Below, one piece after another: positions 45,477 to 54,720 of a stretch of 64,000 nucleotides of DNA (positions within the stretch are counted from its first letter, which is position 1; each line of letters starts with the position of its first letter). The stretch covers positions 1 to 64,000 of the forward strand of contig CAJMQE010000009.1 in NCBI GenBank assembly GCA_905215405.1, read 5' to 3'. The position numbers were made by a program, and so were the translations under genes. The notes beneath the pieces were generated by a model. The model was not told where the DNA came from. It saw nothing but the letters and a program-made list of their open reading frames with translations, and made no database searches. This stretch comes from an uncultured bacterium (GTDB taxonomy: Bacteria; Bacillota; Clostridia; Lachnospirales; Lachnospiraceae).

Positions 45477-47813
45477 TCAGACATGTGTAACGATGAAGGA
45501 ACATTCACCATTTACAATCACATTTTTCTTGCCAGCCTGAACAAAGAAGCTCTCGCCTGCTTTGAATTTCAGTGTTGTATTTCCTGTATTGATTGTTCCA
45601 TTACCAGTCAGAACTACGACTGATACGAAAGAAGTCTCATCCACAGGAACTTTTGCTTCATCTTTGACATCATATTTAAAACATTCGAAATATTTGCACT
45701 GAACCAGAAGTTCCTGTGTAAAATGTTCATTTTCTGTAACGATTGTCTTCTTATGATGCTGATTCGCATATGGCTTTGTATTCACTACATCAAGAGCCTT
45801 CTTTACGTGAAGTTCTCTTGGATTACCATATTTATCTCTTCTGTCATAATCATACATTCTGTAAGTACAGTTAGAGTTCTGCTGAATCTCACAAATCATG
45901 ATTCCTTTTCCAATTGCATGAATTGTTCCGGAATTGATCATGATCGAATCGCCTTTCTTAACACTGACTTTATTCAATACTTCTTCAATCGTGTTATTTG
46001 CAATCCTTTCCTCTAACTCTTCCTTGCTGACTTCTTTGGACAGCCCACAATAAAGGCTGGCTCCTTCTTCACAGTCAAGGATATACCACATTTCATTCTT
46101 GCCGTATTCTCCTTCATTTTCCAATGCATATTCATCACCTGGGTGAATCTGTACCGATAAAGGTTTCTTGGCATCAATGAACTTGATCAGTACTGGGAAT
46201 CTGTCAAGTGCCTGGCACTTCCAACCCAGCGCTTCTTTTCCGATAATCTGCAGATAGTCGTTAAACAGCATTCCCTTATAACGGCCCGCAGCAATTCTGC
46301 TCTGTCCATCCGGATGAGCGGAAAGCTCCCAGCTCTCTGCAATAATATCGTAGTCACACTTCTTGCCAAATACGGTTCTTAACTTGGTACCGCCCCACAG
46401 ATAATCCTTAAAGGCTGGTTCCAGTTTGACGATTGCAGCATCATCATTATCAACTGTGAACTTCTCCTGACCATAGATCTTGACCATATCGGATTCTTTC
46501 AGTTTATCACCAATACCAACTTCGATGATTACTACATTTTCATCTGTATTATTTGCTACTTTATGTTTTGTTCCGATAGGTACCAGAACACTTTCAAAAC
46601 GTTTATAATCTCTGGTCTCATCGCCCAGTGTGATCGTTGCCACACCTTCAACTACTGACCAGTACTCACTTCTGTATTCGTGCTGATGAAGATTCATGCT
46701 CATTCCTGGGAATACTGTTACTTTCTTGACTTTGTATCCCGCTGCAGAAGTAAGCAATTCATGAATTCCCCATTCTCTATATGATAACCTGTTATAATCA
46801 AAATAGGACGCATACTGATCGTGGTTATCTTTCATAATATCCTTGATATCCTCAATTGAATCCTTCTTTGATACATAGACTGCATCCTCTGTATTGACTA
46901 CGACTACATCTTCAAGATCATTCGTAACGACCAGCTGATGTTCTGCCTTATTTATAACAGAAACATTTTCACATTTATTCTCAATGACATCTTTTACATC
47001 ACTGTCTCTTGTAAATTCTTCAAGATCACAGACATTTCCAACATCCTGCCATTCAAATCCAATTTCAACGACTCTTGCCTGATCTGTCTTTTCAAATACA
47101 CAGCTTTCCACGCTTCCAGCTGGTATTCCATTCATTATCTTGTCTGAAAATCTTACGCTTCTTCTGATTGCAGATACTTTTCTTCTTGCTGCTCTACAGG
47201 CATTATAAATCTCAGGAGAATTGATCTTTAAAGCATTCAGGAAATCTCCTGCTCTACAGAGAAAGATTCCACTATTCCAGAGATAATGATTTTCATACGT
47301 ATACTGTTCTGCTTCTTCATATTCAGCTCGTTCAATGAACTGCTGAATCATTTCTTCATCTCGTTTAATATAACCATAGGAAACAGATGGTTTATCAGGT
47401 TTTACACCAAATGCGACCAACGCTCCTTCTTTTGCCATTTCCTTAGCCTTCAGAATTGCACACTGATACTCTTTTCCTTCTACAAGGTTATCCGCAGACA
47501 CAACAAAAACAAGTTCAGACTGATTACAGAACATACAGCCCAATGCAATTGCAGGTGCCGTACCTCTTGGTTCCCCTTCCAGTAAAACTCTGTATCTGAG
47601 ACTCTGGAAAGCTTTCATCTGACCTTCAACGATGTTTAGATAATTCTCATTCGTCATGATGATAAACTCATCACAAAAAGGCATATTTCTGACTATGGTC
47701 TCCTGTAATAAAGATCTGCCTTCTTTTATGTTCATAAACTGCTTTGGATAATTTTTTCTTGATAAAGGCCAAAGGCAATCACCACTGCCGCCAGCCAGGA
47801 TAAGACATTTCAT
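45477..47813 (-). CDS. Fused ManC-like / mannose-6-phosphate isomerase, degenerate N-domain
   Basis: Three domains in 778 residues. 1-335: mannose-1-phosphate guanylyltransferase fold; 345-460: ManC-type cupin with LHQHEYRSEYW and GTKHKV metal ligands; 465-778: class I mannose-6-phosphate isomerase with PLSVQIHPGDEYAL, GKNEMWYIL and the INSGTIHAIG zinc residues. The isomerase and cupin look active. The N-domain does not: the LAGGSGTRLWP signature reads LAGGSGDCLWP (Cys13 for Arg), PADH reads SADN (106-109) and FVEKP reads FIERA (159-163). Fold residues such as EPRGTAPAIAL and WNSGIF remain. So it may make only mannose-6-P, or use GTP sites for control. In the glycan locus it would supply or divert mannose-phosphate. 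Confidence 0.85.
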   Translation of the reverse strand: MKCLILAGGSGDCLWPLSRKNYPKQFMNIKEGRSLLQETIVRNMPFCDEFIIMTNENYLNIVEGQMKAFQSLRYRVLLEGEPRGTAPAIALGCMFCNQSELVFVVSADNLVEGKEYQCAILKAKEMAKEGALVAFGVKPDKPSVSYGYIKRDEEMIQQFIERAEYEEAEQYTYENHYLWNSGIFLCRAGDFLNALKINSPEIYNACRAARRKVSAIRRSVRFSDKIMNGIPAGSVESCVFEKTDQARVVEIGFEWQDVGNVCDLEEFTRDSDVKDVIENKCENVSVINKAEHQLVVTNDLEDVVVVNTEDAVYVSKKDSIEDIKDIMKDNHDQYASYFDYNRLSYREWGIHELLTSAAGYKVKKVTVFPGMSMNLHQHEYRSEYWSVVEGVATITLGDETRDYKRFESVLVPIGTKHKVANNTDENVVIIEVGIGDKLKESDMVKIYGQEKFTVDNDDAAIVKLEPAFKDYLWGGTKLRTVFGKKCDYDIIAESWELSAHPDGQSRIAAGRYKGMLFNDYLQIIGKEALGWKCQALDRFPVLIKFIDAKKPLSVQIHPGDEYALENEGEYGKNEMWYILDCEEGASLYCGLSKEVSKEELEERIANNTIEEVLNKVSVKKGDSIMINSGTIHAIGKGIMICEIQQNSNCTYRMYDYDRRDKYGNPRELHVKKALDVVNTKPYANQHHKKTIVTENEHFTQELLVQCKYFECFKYDVKDEAKVPVDETSFVSVVVLTGNGTINTGNTTLKFKAGESFFVQAGKKNVIVNGECSFIVTHV

Positions 47814-47912
47814 TGCTTTTCTCCTTATCGGTTCGGTGCCCGTACCTGTATTTACTTACCGGTACCTCACTTACCGCTTATACATCTATCTACTAATATT
47901 GCCAACTTTACC

Positions 47913-47954
47913 TGAAATATCCAGTTCCCCGGGCCAGCCGGGGAGGATATTTCA
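47913..47954 (-). other. Strong nested hairpin inside the glycan operon
   Basis: TGAAATATCC pairs with GGATATTTCA, enclosing CCCCGG/CCGGGG. No U-tract follows, so it is more likely an RNA-stability or processing element than a terminator. Confidence 0.7.
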
Positions 47955-47987
47955 TTTCAGGGTAAAAGGGACACAGCCCTGTTCACT

Positions 47988-48695
47988 CTATTTTTCTGTT
48001 GCATAAGAAGGATCGACTTCCTTCAATTCATCAACTGTATCAATCTCGACCAGTTGACCTGGTTCTACCGGATGAATCCCAAGTTCCAGATTATTTAACT
48101 GGCTATCAACGATCTCATCCCAGTATAACTGTTCATGACCTGCAGATTCGTATGCTTTCGCAATGGCATCCGCGATCACTTTTGCATCCTTCTGTTTGAA
48201 ATAAGAGATACCTACCATATTATAAGTATCATCTCCACCCTTTCCAACTCTTGTAATCTGACCATCTTTCAGATCAAATACCCAGTCATCAGAATGTCCA
48301 GCGACCATTTTCCCATAATAACAGGACTTTTTAAGATCTGCATCAAATATAGAAGGATCGGATACATACAGATCTGCCTCGCAAATAAAACAGTCTGCAC
48401 TTCCAAGGATCTCTCCCACCGCATGGATGGAAGAGATATTATTTTTTATTAGGTATTCCGTATTCTCAATGATCTCAAGATTGGAATATTTGTCTTTTAA
48501 ATAATTGAACTGCTCTTTTAAATATCCTGTGACAACGTAGATCTTGTCTACGCCACGTCTGTTCAGACCGGCTATAACAGTCTCGATCATAGACTTTCCA
48601 TGGACTTTCACTAATGGCTTTGGTGTATTCTCTGTGATCGGACGCATTCTGCTTCCAAGACCTGCAGCCATCAAAATTGCTATTTCATTATTCAT
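47988..48695 (-). CDS. LicC-like cytidylyltransferase, probable CTP:AEP cytidylyltransferase
   Basis: Sugar-phosphate nucleotidyltransferase fold of 235 residues, close to LicC (CTP:phosphocholine) and PntC (CTP:2-aminoethylphosphonate). Signature ILMAAGLGSRMRPITENTPKPL near 6-27 with the Arg and the PK lysine intact; CEADLYVSD near 103 carries the metal Asp. Its place directly after the three AEP-making genes and in one operon with licD argues for CMP-AEP synthesis; phosphocholine is possible but no choline genes are present. AGAGGATGATC precedes the ATG; the pepM stop is 12 bases upstream. Confidence 0.85.
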   Translation of the reverse strand: MNNEIAILMAAGLGSRMRPITENTPKPLVKVHGKSMIETVIAGLNRRGVDKIYVVTGYLKEQFNYLKDKYSNLEIIENTEYLIKNNISSIHAVGEILGSADCFICEADLYVSDPSIFDADLKKSCYYGKMVAGHSDDWVFDLKDGQITRVGKGGDDTYNMVGISYFKQKDAKVIADAIAKAYESAGHEQLYWDEIVDSQLNNLELGIHPVEPGQLVEIDTVDELKEVDPSYATEK

Positions 48696-48707
48696 AAGAT
48701 CATCCTC

Positions 48708-50003
48708 TTATAATTCATCAATTAACGTAATGATTTCCTTAAATGGCATCAGCTTTGCATCTACCTCAAGAGCTCTATGGTTCTTCAGGATTTCAACTGC
48801 AGTCTGTTTCATTGCTGGGAAAGCACTTCTTGTCAGCTGGTTTGCATAAATAACAACATTTACACCGTGTGTTGCAAGTTCATGTTCTGTAACCATATTA
48901 AATGATGTAGGAACAACAACGATTGGTGTTGTCTTATTTGTTTCTCTGAACTTATCGCAGAATTCAAAGATCTCAGCTGGATCTTTCTTTCTTGAATGGA
49001 TCATGATACCATCAGCACCTGCTTCAACGTATGCATGCGCACGTTTTAAAGCATCTTCCATTCCCTGTTCCAGAATCAGACTTTCAATTCTTGCAATGAT
49101 CATGAAGTCTTCTGTACGCTGAACTCTCTTACCTGCAGAAATCTTAGCACAGAAGTTTTCGATTGTATCCTGTGTCTGTTTTACTTCATTACCAAACAGT
49201 GAGTTCTTCTTAAGGCCTGTCTTATCTTCGATAATAACGGCTGAAACACCCATTCTTTCAAGTGTTCTTACATTATATACGAAATGTTCAATTAATCCGC
49301 CTGTATCACCATCAAGAATGATTGGTTTTGTTGTTACTTCCATAACATCATCAATTGTACGAAGTCTTGATGACATATCAACTAATTCAATATCAGGTTT
49401 ACCTTTTGCTGTAGAATCACAAAGAGATGATACCCACATTGCATCGAACTGATCCAGCTGGCCATTGTTTTCAACAATAGTTTTTTCTGCGATCAGACCA
49501 GTCAGACCACTATGAACTTCTAGAGTCTTAACAACTTCACATTTATCGATCAGCTGTTTTAATCTCTTTCTTCTGAATTCTGGCATAGCAAGTTTTTCTT
49601 TCATAATGTTGTCTATTTTTCTGACTTCTTCATTATATGTATAAGGAACTTCAATGAGTTCTCCACCATTTTTCTTTAATGCAGCAATTACATTTTCACG
49701 AATTGCAGCTTCTGGACCCTCTTTCCAGTTGTCACCATGAATTACATAATCAGGTTTTAATTCAGCGATAATATCATCATACATAATCTCTTTCTGTACG
49801 ACTACTTCGCTTACATCTTCGATATCCTTTACCATCTGAATTCTCTCTTCAAATGATACTGCTGGGTAACGATTGTAACGAATCATTGCTTCATCACTTA
49901 ATACACCGACGATTACATCACCGTGTTTCTTTGCTTCTTTGATAATATTAAGATGTCCTGCATGAATGACATCAGTACAAAAGCATGCATATACTTTACT
50001 CAT
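48708..50003 (-). CDS. aepX: Phosphoenolpyruvate mutase fused to a nucleotidyltransferase domain
   Basis: Makes the C-P bond: PEP to phosphonopyruvate. Residues 1-135 form a cytidylyltransferase-like domain with HAGH at 14-17 (HxGH) and SFEERIQMV; residues about 140-431 are the isocitrate-lyase-fold mutase with EDKTGLKKNS at 259-268, the hallmark separating mutases from lyases, and LDGDTGG near 233. N-terminally fused AepX proteins are known from phosphonoglycan clusters. The ATG at 50003 gives the normal N-terminus MSKVYACFCTD; a GTG 21 codons upstream is possible. The Shine-Dalgarno AAAGGG is 28 bases away with a 6-bp hairpin between. First committed step for AEP. Confidence 0.95.
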   Translation of the reverse strand: MSKVYACFCTDVIHAGHLNIIKEAKKHGDVIVGVLSDEAMIRYNRYPAVSFEERIQMVKDIEDVSEVVVQKEIMYDDIIAELKPDYVIHGDNWKEGPEAAIRENVIAALKKNGGELIEVPYTYNEEVRKIDNIMKEKLAMPEFRRKRLKQLIDKCEVVKTLEVHSGLTGLIAEKTIVENNGQLDQFDAMWVSSLCDSTAKGKPDIELVDMSSRLRTIDDVMEVTTKPIILDGDTGGLIEHFVYNVRTLERMGVSAVIIEDKTGLKKNSLFGNEVKQTQDTIENFCAKISAGKRVQRTEDFMIIARIESLILEQGMEDALKRAHAYVEAGADGIMIHSRKKDPAEIFEFCDKFRETNKTTPIVVVPTSFNMVTEHELATHGVNVVIYANQLTRSAFPAMKQTAVEILKNHRALEVDAKLMPFKEIITLIDEL

Positions 50004-50015
50004 AATAATACCACT

Positions 50016-50031
50016 GCTCTTTGTTAAGAGC
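50016..50031 (-). other. Hairpin between Shine-Dalgarno and aepX start
   Basis: GCTCTT-AACA-AAGAGC. If folded, the gap from AAAGGG to ATG shrinks from 28 to about 12 bases. Confidence 0.5.
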
Positions 50032-50089
50032 ACCCTTTCCCTTTTTTTCGCTAATAAGTATTTCACTTTCAGCCTTTACCAAAAACTAC

Positions 50090-51223
50090 TTACTTGATAA
50101 CCCCATGATATTTCATGAAATTATTCTTATTTTCAATTGCTGTTTCCTTTGGTCTTCCAAGGTCAGCTCTTGAACTAAGTGCAACCTTAACTTCGATAAA
50201 TACTGTGCTGTCAGCTGCTTTTGCTGCTTCCAGAGCTTTTTCAAGCTCTTCCTCTGAAGTAGCGCTATATACATTAGGATATCCACAAGCCGTGGCTACC
50301 TTAGCGTAATCAGTTCCTACTGCTCCTGTTGGCATTCCGCCTACAGATTCATGTGCATCATTATTGATACAGATATGTACCATATTCTTTGGCTGTCTTG
50401 TTCCAACAAATGCCAGACAACCCATCTGCATAAGTACGGCTCCATCGCCATCGATACAAAATACTTTCTTGTCCTGCATATTGTCTGCAATACCAAGTGC
50501 GATCATAGAAGCATGTCCCATTCCGCCAACTGTAAGGAATTCCTGCATATGCTGTCCATTGACAATATCTGCTTCCTCATAGACTTCTCTTGAAATCTTA
50601 CCTGTTGTTGAAACAACAACATCGGATGGATCTAACTTTTTAAGAATTGTAGCGATTGCATCTTCTCTGACAAACGGATACTGGTTTGCATAACTTCCAC
50701 CGTTTCTCTTTTCAAAAGTCTCTTTTTTGATAATAATAGCATACTGCTTATTAGATGCAAGCACTTTATTGGCAATTGCCATAATTTTATCAAGTTCCTC
50801 TTCTGTTGTATCTTTGCTGATCACTGTATGTTCAATTTCTAATGTATCAAACATTTTTTCAGTGATCCTGCCCATGAATTTATGCTGTGGTTCATCATGA
50901 ACTCCTGGTTCTCCTCGCCATCCGACCAGGAATAACATTGGAATATCATATACTTCCTCATTTGCAATGGAAGTAACCGGATTAACAGTGTTACCAAGCC
51001 CACTGTTCTGCATATAGACGCAGGCTGGTTTTCCTGTTGCAAGAAAAACTCCTGTTGCGATTCCTACTGCAGCACCTTCATTTGCAGGTACATAGTGTTT
51101 TAACTCATCTTTTCCATCTGTGTTTATGTAATCACAAAACTGTTTTAATGTAGAATCTGGTACACCGATCAGTGACTCAATTCCAATGTTTTTCAAATGT
51201 TCAACAAACTTTTCCGCTTTCAT
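50090..51223 (-). CDS. aepY: Phosphonopyruvate decarboxylase
   Basis: TPP and Mg2+ enzyme turning phosphonopyruvate into phosphonoacetaldehyde, the step that pulls the mutase reaction forward. The PYR domain has HYVPANEGAAVGIATG near 43-58 with the catalytic Glu, then YMQNSGLGN and FLVGWRGEPG, all family marks. The PP domain has GDGAVLMQMG..INND (TPP motif) near 262-292. Length 377 is normal. It lies between the transaminase and the mutase in pathway-operon order. Confidence 0.95.
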   Translation of the reverse strand: MKAEKFVEHLKNIGIESLIGVPDSTLKQFCDYINTDGKDELKHYVPANEGAAVGIATGVFLATGKPACVYMQNSGLGNTVNPVTSIANEEVYDIPMLFLVGWRGEPGVHDEPQHKFMGRITEKMFDTLEIEHTVISKDTTEEELDKIMAIANKVLASNKQYAIIIKKETFEKRNGGSYANQYPFVREDAIATILKKLDPSDVVVSTTGKISREVYEEADIVNGQHMQEFLTVGGMGHASMIALGIADNMQDKKVFCIDGDGAVLMQMGCLAFVGTRQPKNMVHICINNDAHESVGGMPTGAVGTDYAKVATACGYPNVYSATSEEELEKALEAAKAADSTVFIEVKVALSSRADLGRPKETAIENKNNFMKYHGVIK

Positions 51224-51363
51224 ACTTTATATCCTTTCATACTAATCCATTATCTGTTTCATTATTGTAAGGCAATTGATTACTATCTGTTCTCCAGCTG
51301 ACTGCCAGAACAGTTATATATTTTTTTCATGCGGTGAATATCTTGTTTTTCTAACCCTTAGAA

Positions 51364-52494
51364 CTATTTATTATATTTTACAGGAACTGCAACTCCTGTT
51401 TCTTTCAAAGCTTCTCTGAACACCTTGAAAAATGCCACAATATCCTCTTCATCGATCTGTCCAAGTGCACATAATCTAAATGTGTTCGTCGTTGAGATCT
51501 TACCAGGATAAATTGTAAATCCATGATCATAACAATAGTCATGAACTTTTTCAAAGCTCCAGTTTGCATCATCTGGATATATTGCTGATACGACCAGTCC
51601 TGTCTGCCATTCTCTCTTGATTACATCCTTGAAACCAAGATCATCAAGGCCCTTATGGATGGCTTCAAATACTCTTGTATGACGAGCCCATTTTGCCTCT
51701 TCGCCCTCTGCGAAGTACTCTTTTAATGCCTGTTTTACAGAGTAAATAGTCTGTACTGGTGGTGTAAAATGCATTTCTCCAGTTCTTTCAAAGAAATCGT
51801 ACTGTAAGAATAAATTACAGTAATAAGAACGCTTTGGATAATCTTTTGATTTCTTAATGATTTCTTCGTTACCAATGATAAAGGAAAGACCTGTCATAGC
51901 CTGGATACCCTTCTGGGCGGAAGCCATACAGAAATCTATATTATCTTTTTCAATATCAATTGGTCTCATTGCATATGTTGATGTGGTATCACATACAAAG
52001 ATTGCATCATATTTATGAGCAAGTGCACCGATTTCACGGATTGGATTCAGGATTCCTGTACCAGTCTCATTATGTGTTGTATAAACAAGTGCAATATCGG
52101 AATTCTCTTTTAAAGCTTTTTCTACTTCGGCAAGATCAGGTCTCTGATCTACCGGACACTCAACAACAACATGTGGAAGTCCGTAATATTCACAGATTTC
52201 CTGTGCTCTGGATGTATAAGCGCCATTTTTAACAAGAAGAATTTTCTTATCTGCTGGTAACAGCGAATTCAGGCAGACATCAATATTTAATGTACCTGAT
52301 CCACAGAAGAGAACTGATGTGTATTTGTTCAGATCACCATGAACGATCTTAACAAGGTCTTCTCTTAATCCCTTCATCATGGAAGCGAATTCTTTTTCCC
52401 TTGGGCAGATATCTGGTATTACCTGTGCCATTTTCACAGAATCAGTTGTTGTAGCTGGTCCTGGATTAAGTAAAATGTTTCTTTTAATATTCAT
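51364..52494 (-). CDS. phnW: 2-Aminoethylphosphonate-pyruvate transaminase
   Basis: PLP enzyme that interconverts phosphonoacetaldehyde plus alanine with AEP plus pyruvate. Start MNIKRNILLNPGPATTTDSVK is typical; SAQKGIQAM near 195 carries the PLP lysine; FRLCALGQID near the end carries the substrate arginine. Start 52494 has TTGGAGGATG upstream; a TTG four codons earlier is in the ribosome site. The same family serves breakdown of AEP, but no phosphonatase (PhnX) is here and mutase plus decarboxylase are adjacent, so the direction should be synthesis. Confidence 0.94.
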   Translation of the reverse strand: MNIKRNILLNPGPATTTDSVKMAQVIPDICPREKEFASMMKGLREDLVKIVHGDLNKYTSVLFCGSGTLNIDVCLNSLLPADKKILLVKNGAYTSRAQEICEYYGLPHVVVECPVDQRPDLAEVEKALKENSDIALVYTTHNETGTGILNPIREIGALAHKYDAIFVCDTTSTYAMRPIDIEKDNIDFCMASAQKGIQAMTGLSFIIGNEEIIKKSKDYPKRSYYCNLFLQYDFFERTGEMHFTPPVQTIYSVKQALKEYFAEGEEAKWARHTRVFEAIHKGLDDLGFKDVIKREWQTGLVVSAIYPDDANWSFEKVHDYCYDHGFTIYPGKISTTNTFRLCALGQIDEEDIVAFFKVFREALKETGVAVPVKYNK

Positions 52495-52559
52495 AACATC
52501 CTCCAATCTTTGCCTTCAGCCACACCCGTCTCATCAATACATGAAAACTGGTGCTTTAT

Positions 52560-53792
52560 TTATCTTTCATTTTCTGAAATTTCATTATTTAATGGTTTGC
52601 CATTGGCATTTATAATACCAATTACGGAAATCATCGCAAATCTGAAAATATTCATTCCCAGGATTGCATAGGCCATCCCCATTAACCCTCCATTGATTAC
52701 GGAAGGAATTGAAACAACAAAAAACATTATAGCATACACAATATTAATATACAATTGAAGCCGTTCCTTCGTAAATCTCAGTACGACTACCATAAATGTT
52801 TCTGATATAAAATAGAAGATCTGTCCTGCATTTGCAAGGAAGAACAATGGCTTTGCTGCTTCAAATACGTCTGGATACATGATCTTTACAAATACATAAG
52901 AAACGACCATACCTCCAATTGTAACTACTGCACCAATTGCAAGCAGTGCTACTGTTAAAAGAGACATCATCTTCTTAGTAATGCCACCTTTGTATTTTGA
53001 CAGATAGCCAATAATAACACCATTTAAAGGTGCTGTCAGCAGTGCTACGATCTTACCGATCAGTGTGGATGTGTAGAAAATCGTTACTTCTGCAGAACCA
53101 ACAAAAATCAATAACAGAATTCTATCTGCATTTAAAACAATGGTCGAAATCAGGTAAGCACTTGATAATGTGACCATGGATTTAATATTATCCCAGAAAT
53201 GCTCTGATTTTCGGAGCAATGGTCTTTTATAGATATCTCCTTTAAATCCAACATAAAGTGTTGCAAGAAGTTCGCCAAGGATGAGTGTCACACACCAGGA
53301 TCCAATCACGCCATAAAGCAGAACACCTAACAGATAACCGACTGTAATCGCCAGATAATACAGGAAAAATCCTTTGTAATTGAGTTCCAGTCTGAAATTA
53401 ACATCTCCATAATATCTGAGAATACTTAATACCATCAGAACAGCAAGTCCGATAAATGCCGGAACATTTGCTTCTCCCATTGTAATTACGGTAACCAGCG
53501 AAACAATCAGTGAGATTGCGCAGATAACTGCAAGGAAAATATTGTAATCTCCCTTAACATCCTTCACTTTTGTGCTGACAACCATTCTTGAATAATTTGC
53601 TCCCGTACCAAAAGACGATGCCATAATGGAGACAACTGACAGGATTGAAAGAACCACGCCAAATGAATCCGCTCCCATTTTCCTCTGCAGATAAGGGTAT
53701 ACGACCATCTGGATCACACCATTTAACAGAACAAGTGCGCCGATACTGTAAATCAGATCGCCTGCAAATGCTTTCAGGAAATTTTTCTTCAT
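52560..53792 (-). CDS. Polysaccharide flippase (Wzx/MOP family)
   Basis: Membrane protein of 410 residues with about 12 TM segments and little soluble sequence. N-terminus FAGDLIYSIGALVLLNGVIQMVVYPYLQRKMG is the usual start of oligosaccharide flippases. It would move lipid-linked repeat units across the membrane. It sits between licD and phnW, in the glycan locus. A small GTCCCGG hairpin lies in the 87 bases between it and licD. Confidence 0.88.
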   Translation of the reverse strand: MKKNFLKAFAGDLIYSIGALVLLNGVIQMVVYPYLQRKMGADSFGVVLSILSVVSIMASSFGTGANYSRMVVSTKVKDVKGDYNIFLAVICAISLIVSLVTVITMGEANVPAFIGLAVLMVLSILRYYGDVNFRLELNYKGFFLYYLAITVGYLLGVLLYGVIGSWCVTLILGELLATLYVGFKGDIYKRPLLRKSEHFWDNIKSMVTLSSAYLISTIVLNADRILLLIFVGSAEVTIFYTSTLIGKIVALLTAPLNGVIIGYLSKYKGGITKKMMSLLTVALLAIGAVVTIGGMVVSYVFVKIMYPDVFEAAKPLFFLANAGQIFYFISETFMVVVLRFTKERLQLYINIVYAIMFFVVSIPSVINGGLMGMAYAILGMNIFRFAMISVIGIINANGKPLNNEISENER

Positions 53793-53879
53793 AGTTTACC
53801 TCTTTTTTGTGTTGCTTTCATGTCCCGGCTCTACCGGGGACCGCATTGACACAATCTTTATGTAACACAATTTTGTATT

Positions 53880-54716
53880 TTACTCGATTTTCAAATATTC
53901 GCTATTCAGATCGTAATGCTCTGCAATCTGCTGTTCCTTTGGTGGAAGCTGCATATAATCACCGAACATCGTTCTTAAAATATTGTCATATCCAACTGGT
54001 GCCATGAACTTATGTCCTTCATAGTCCAGTTCGATCTGTTTTTCGAACCATTTCTTATCGTATACATACTGGATCTGATCAAATGGATAGTTTGCAGCAT
54101 AGCAGGACTTGTAACCCTTGTTGTTATCACTCTGTGCTGTTTTCCAGAACCATTTTTCAATTGTGGTCTGTTTGAACAGTTTTCCAATATGAGAAAGCAC
54201 AAAAACACCTGCTTTCTGAAGTGTTGTATATTCATTATAATTCAGTTTATATCTGTGTCCCCATGATAATCCATATAACAGATGCAATTTGAAGAATTTA
54301 AGTCTCTGTTTGAATTTGTTATCTGAGATATCATCCAGGACAAATATATCAAGGACAAAGCAATTCAGCTTATTGTTATAGAATTCCATCTCACCTTCTA
54401 CTGGTTTGATCTGTGTCTTCTTATAAGCAACATGCGTAATAAAGTCAAAGAAAGAACGTTCGCCATAATCTACTGGTTCTACTACTTCGAAATCTTCTCC
54501 AAGTTCCGTTGGAGCGATCTTCATAAATCTTTCAAAGTCTTTTCTTGGCATGGTAATATCAACATCATCATCCCATGGAATGTTTCCCTTATGTCTGACT
54601 GCTCCGATCAGGGTACCACTATCCATAAAATATGCAATATCATGCTTTCTGCAGATTCTGTCGACTTCTGCCAGTATTTTGTCATTCGTGTCGTGAATAT
54701 CTTTCATTGTATACAT
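53880..54716 (-). CDS. LicD family phosphotransferase, candidate AEP transferase
   Basis: LicD proteins attach phosphocholine or related groups from CDP/CMP donors to sugars. Core motifs: AYFMDSGTLIGAVRHKGNIP near 28-47 and WDDDVDITMP near 48-57, the metal and nucleotidyl site. 278 residues from the ATG at 54716, four bases after the GT2 stop, with AAAAGGGG upstream; ATG 54707 is also possible. In the same operon as the AEP genes and LicC-like enzyme, it is the obvious candidate to place AEP on the glycan. Confidence 0.88.
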   Translation of the reverse strand: MYTMKDIHDTNDKILAEVDRICRKHDIAYFMDSGTLIGAVRHKGNIPWDDDVDITMPRKDFERFMKIAPTELGEDFEVVEPVDYGERSFFDFITHVAYKKTQIKPVEGEMEFYNNKLNCFVLDIFVLDDISDNKFKQRLKFFKLHLLYGLSWGHRYKLNYNEYTTLQKAGVFVLSHIGKLFKQTTIEKWFWKTAQSDNNKGYKSCYAANYPFDQIQYVYDKKWFEKQIELDYEGHKFMAPVGYDNILRTMFGDYMQLPPKEQQIAEHYDLNSEYLKIE

Positions 54717-54720
54717 GTGA

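Noticed and set aside
51364..52494. AEP transaminase as part of phosphonate breakdown
   Set aside because: No phosphonatase or phosphonate uptake genes are present and the C-P forming mutase and decarboxylase are adjacent.
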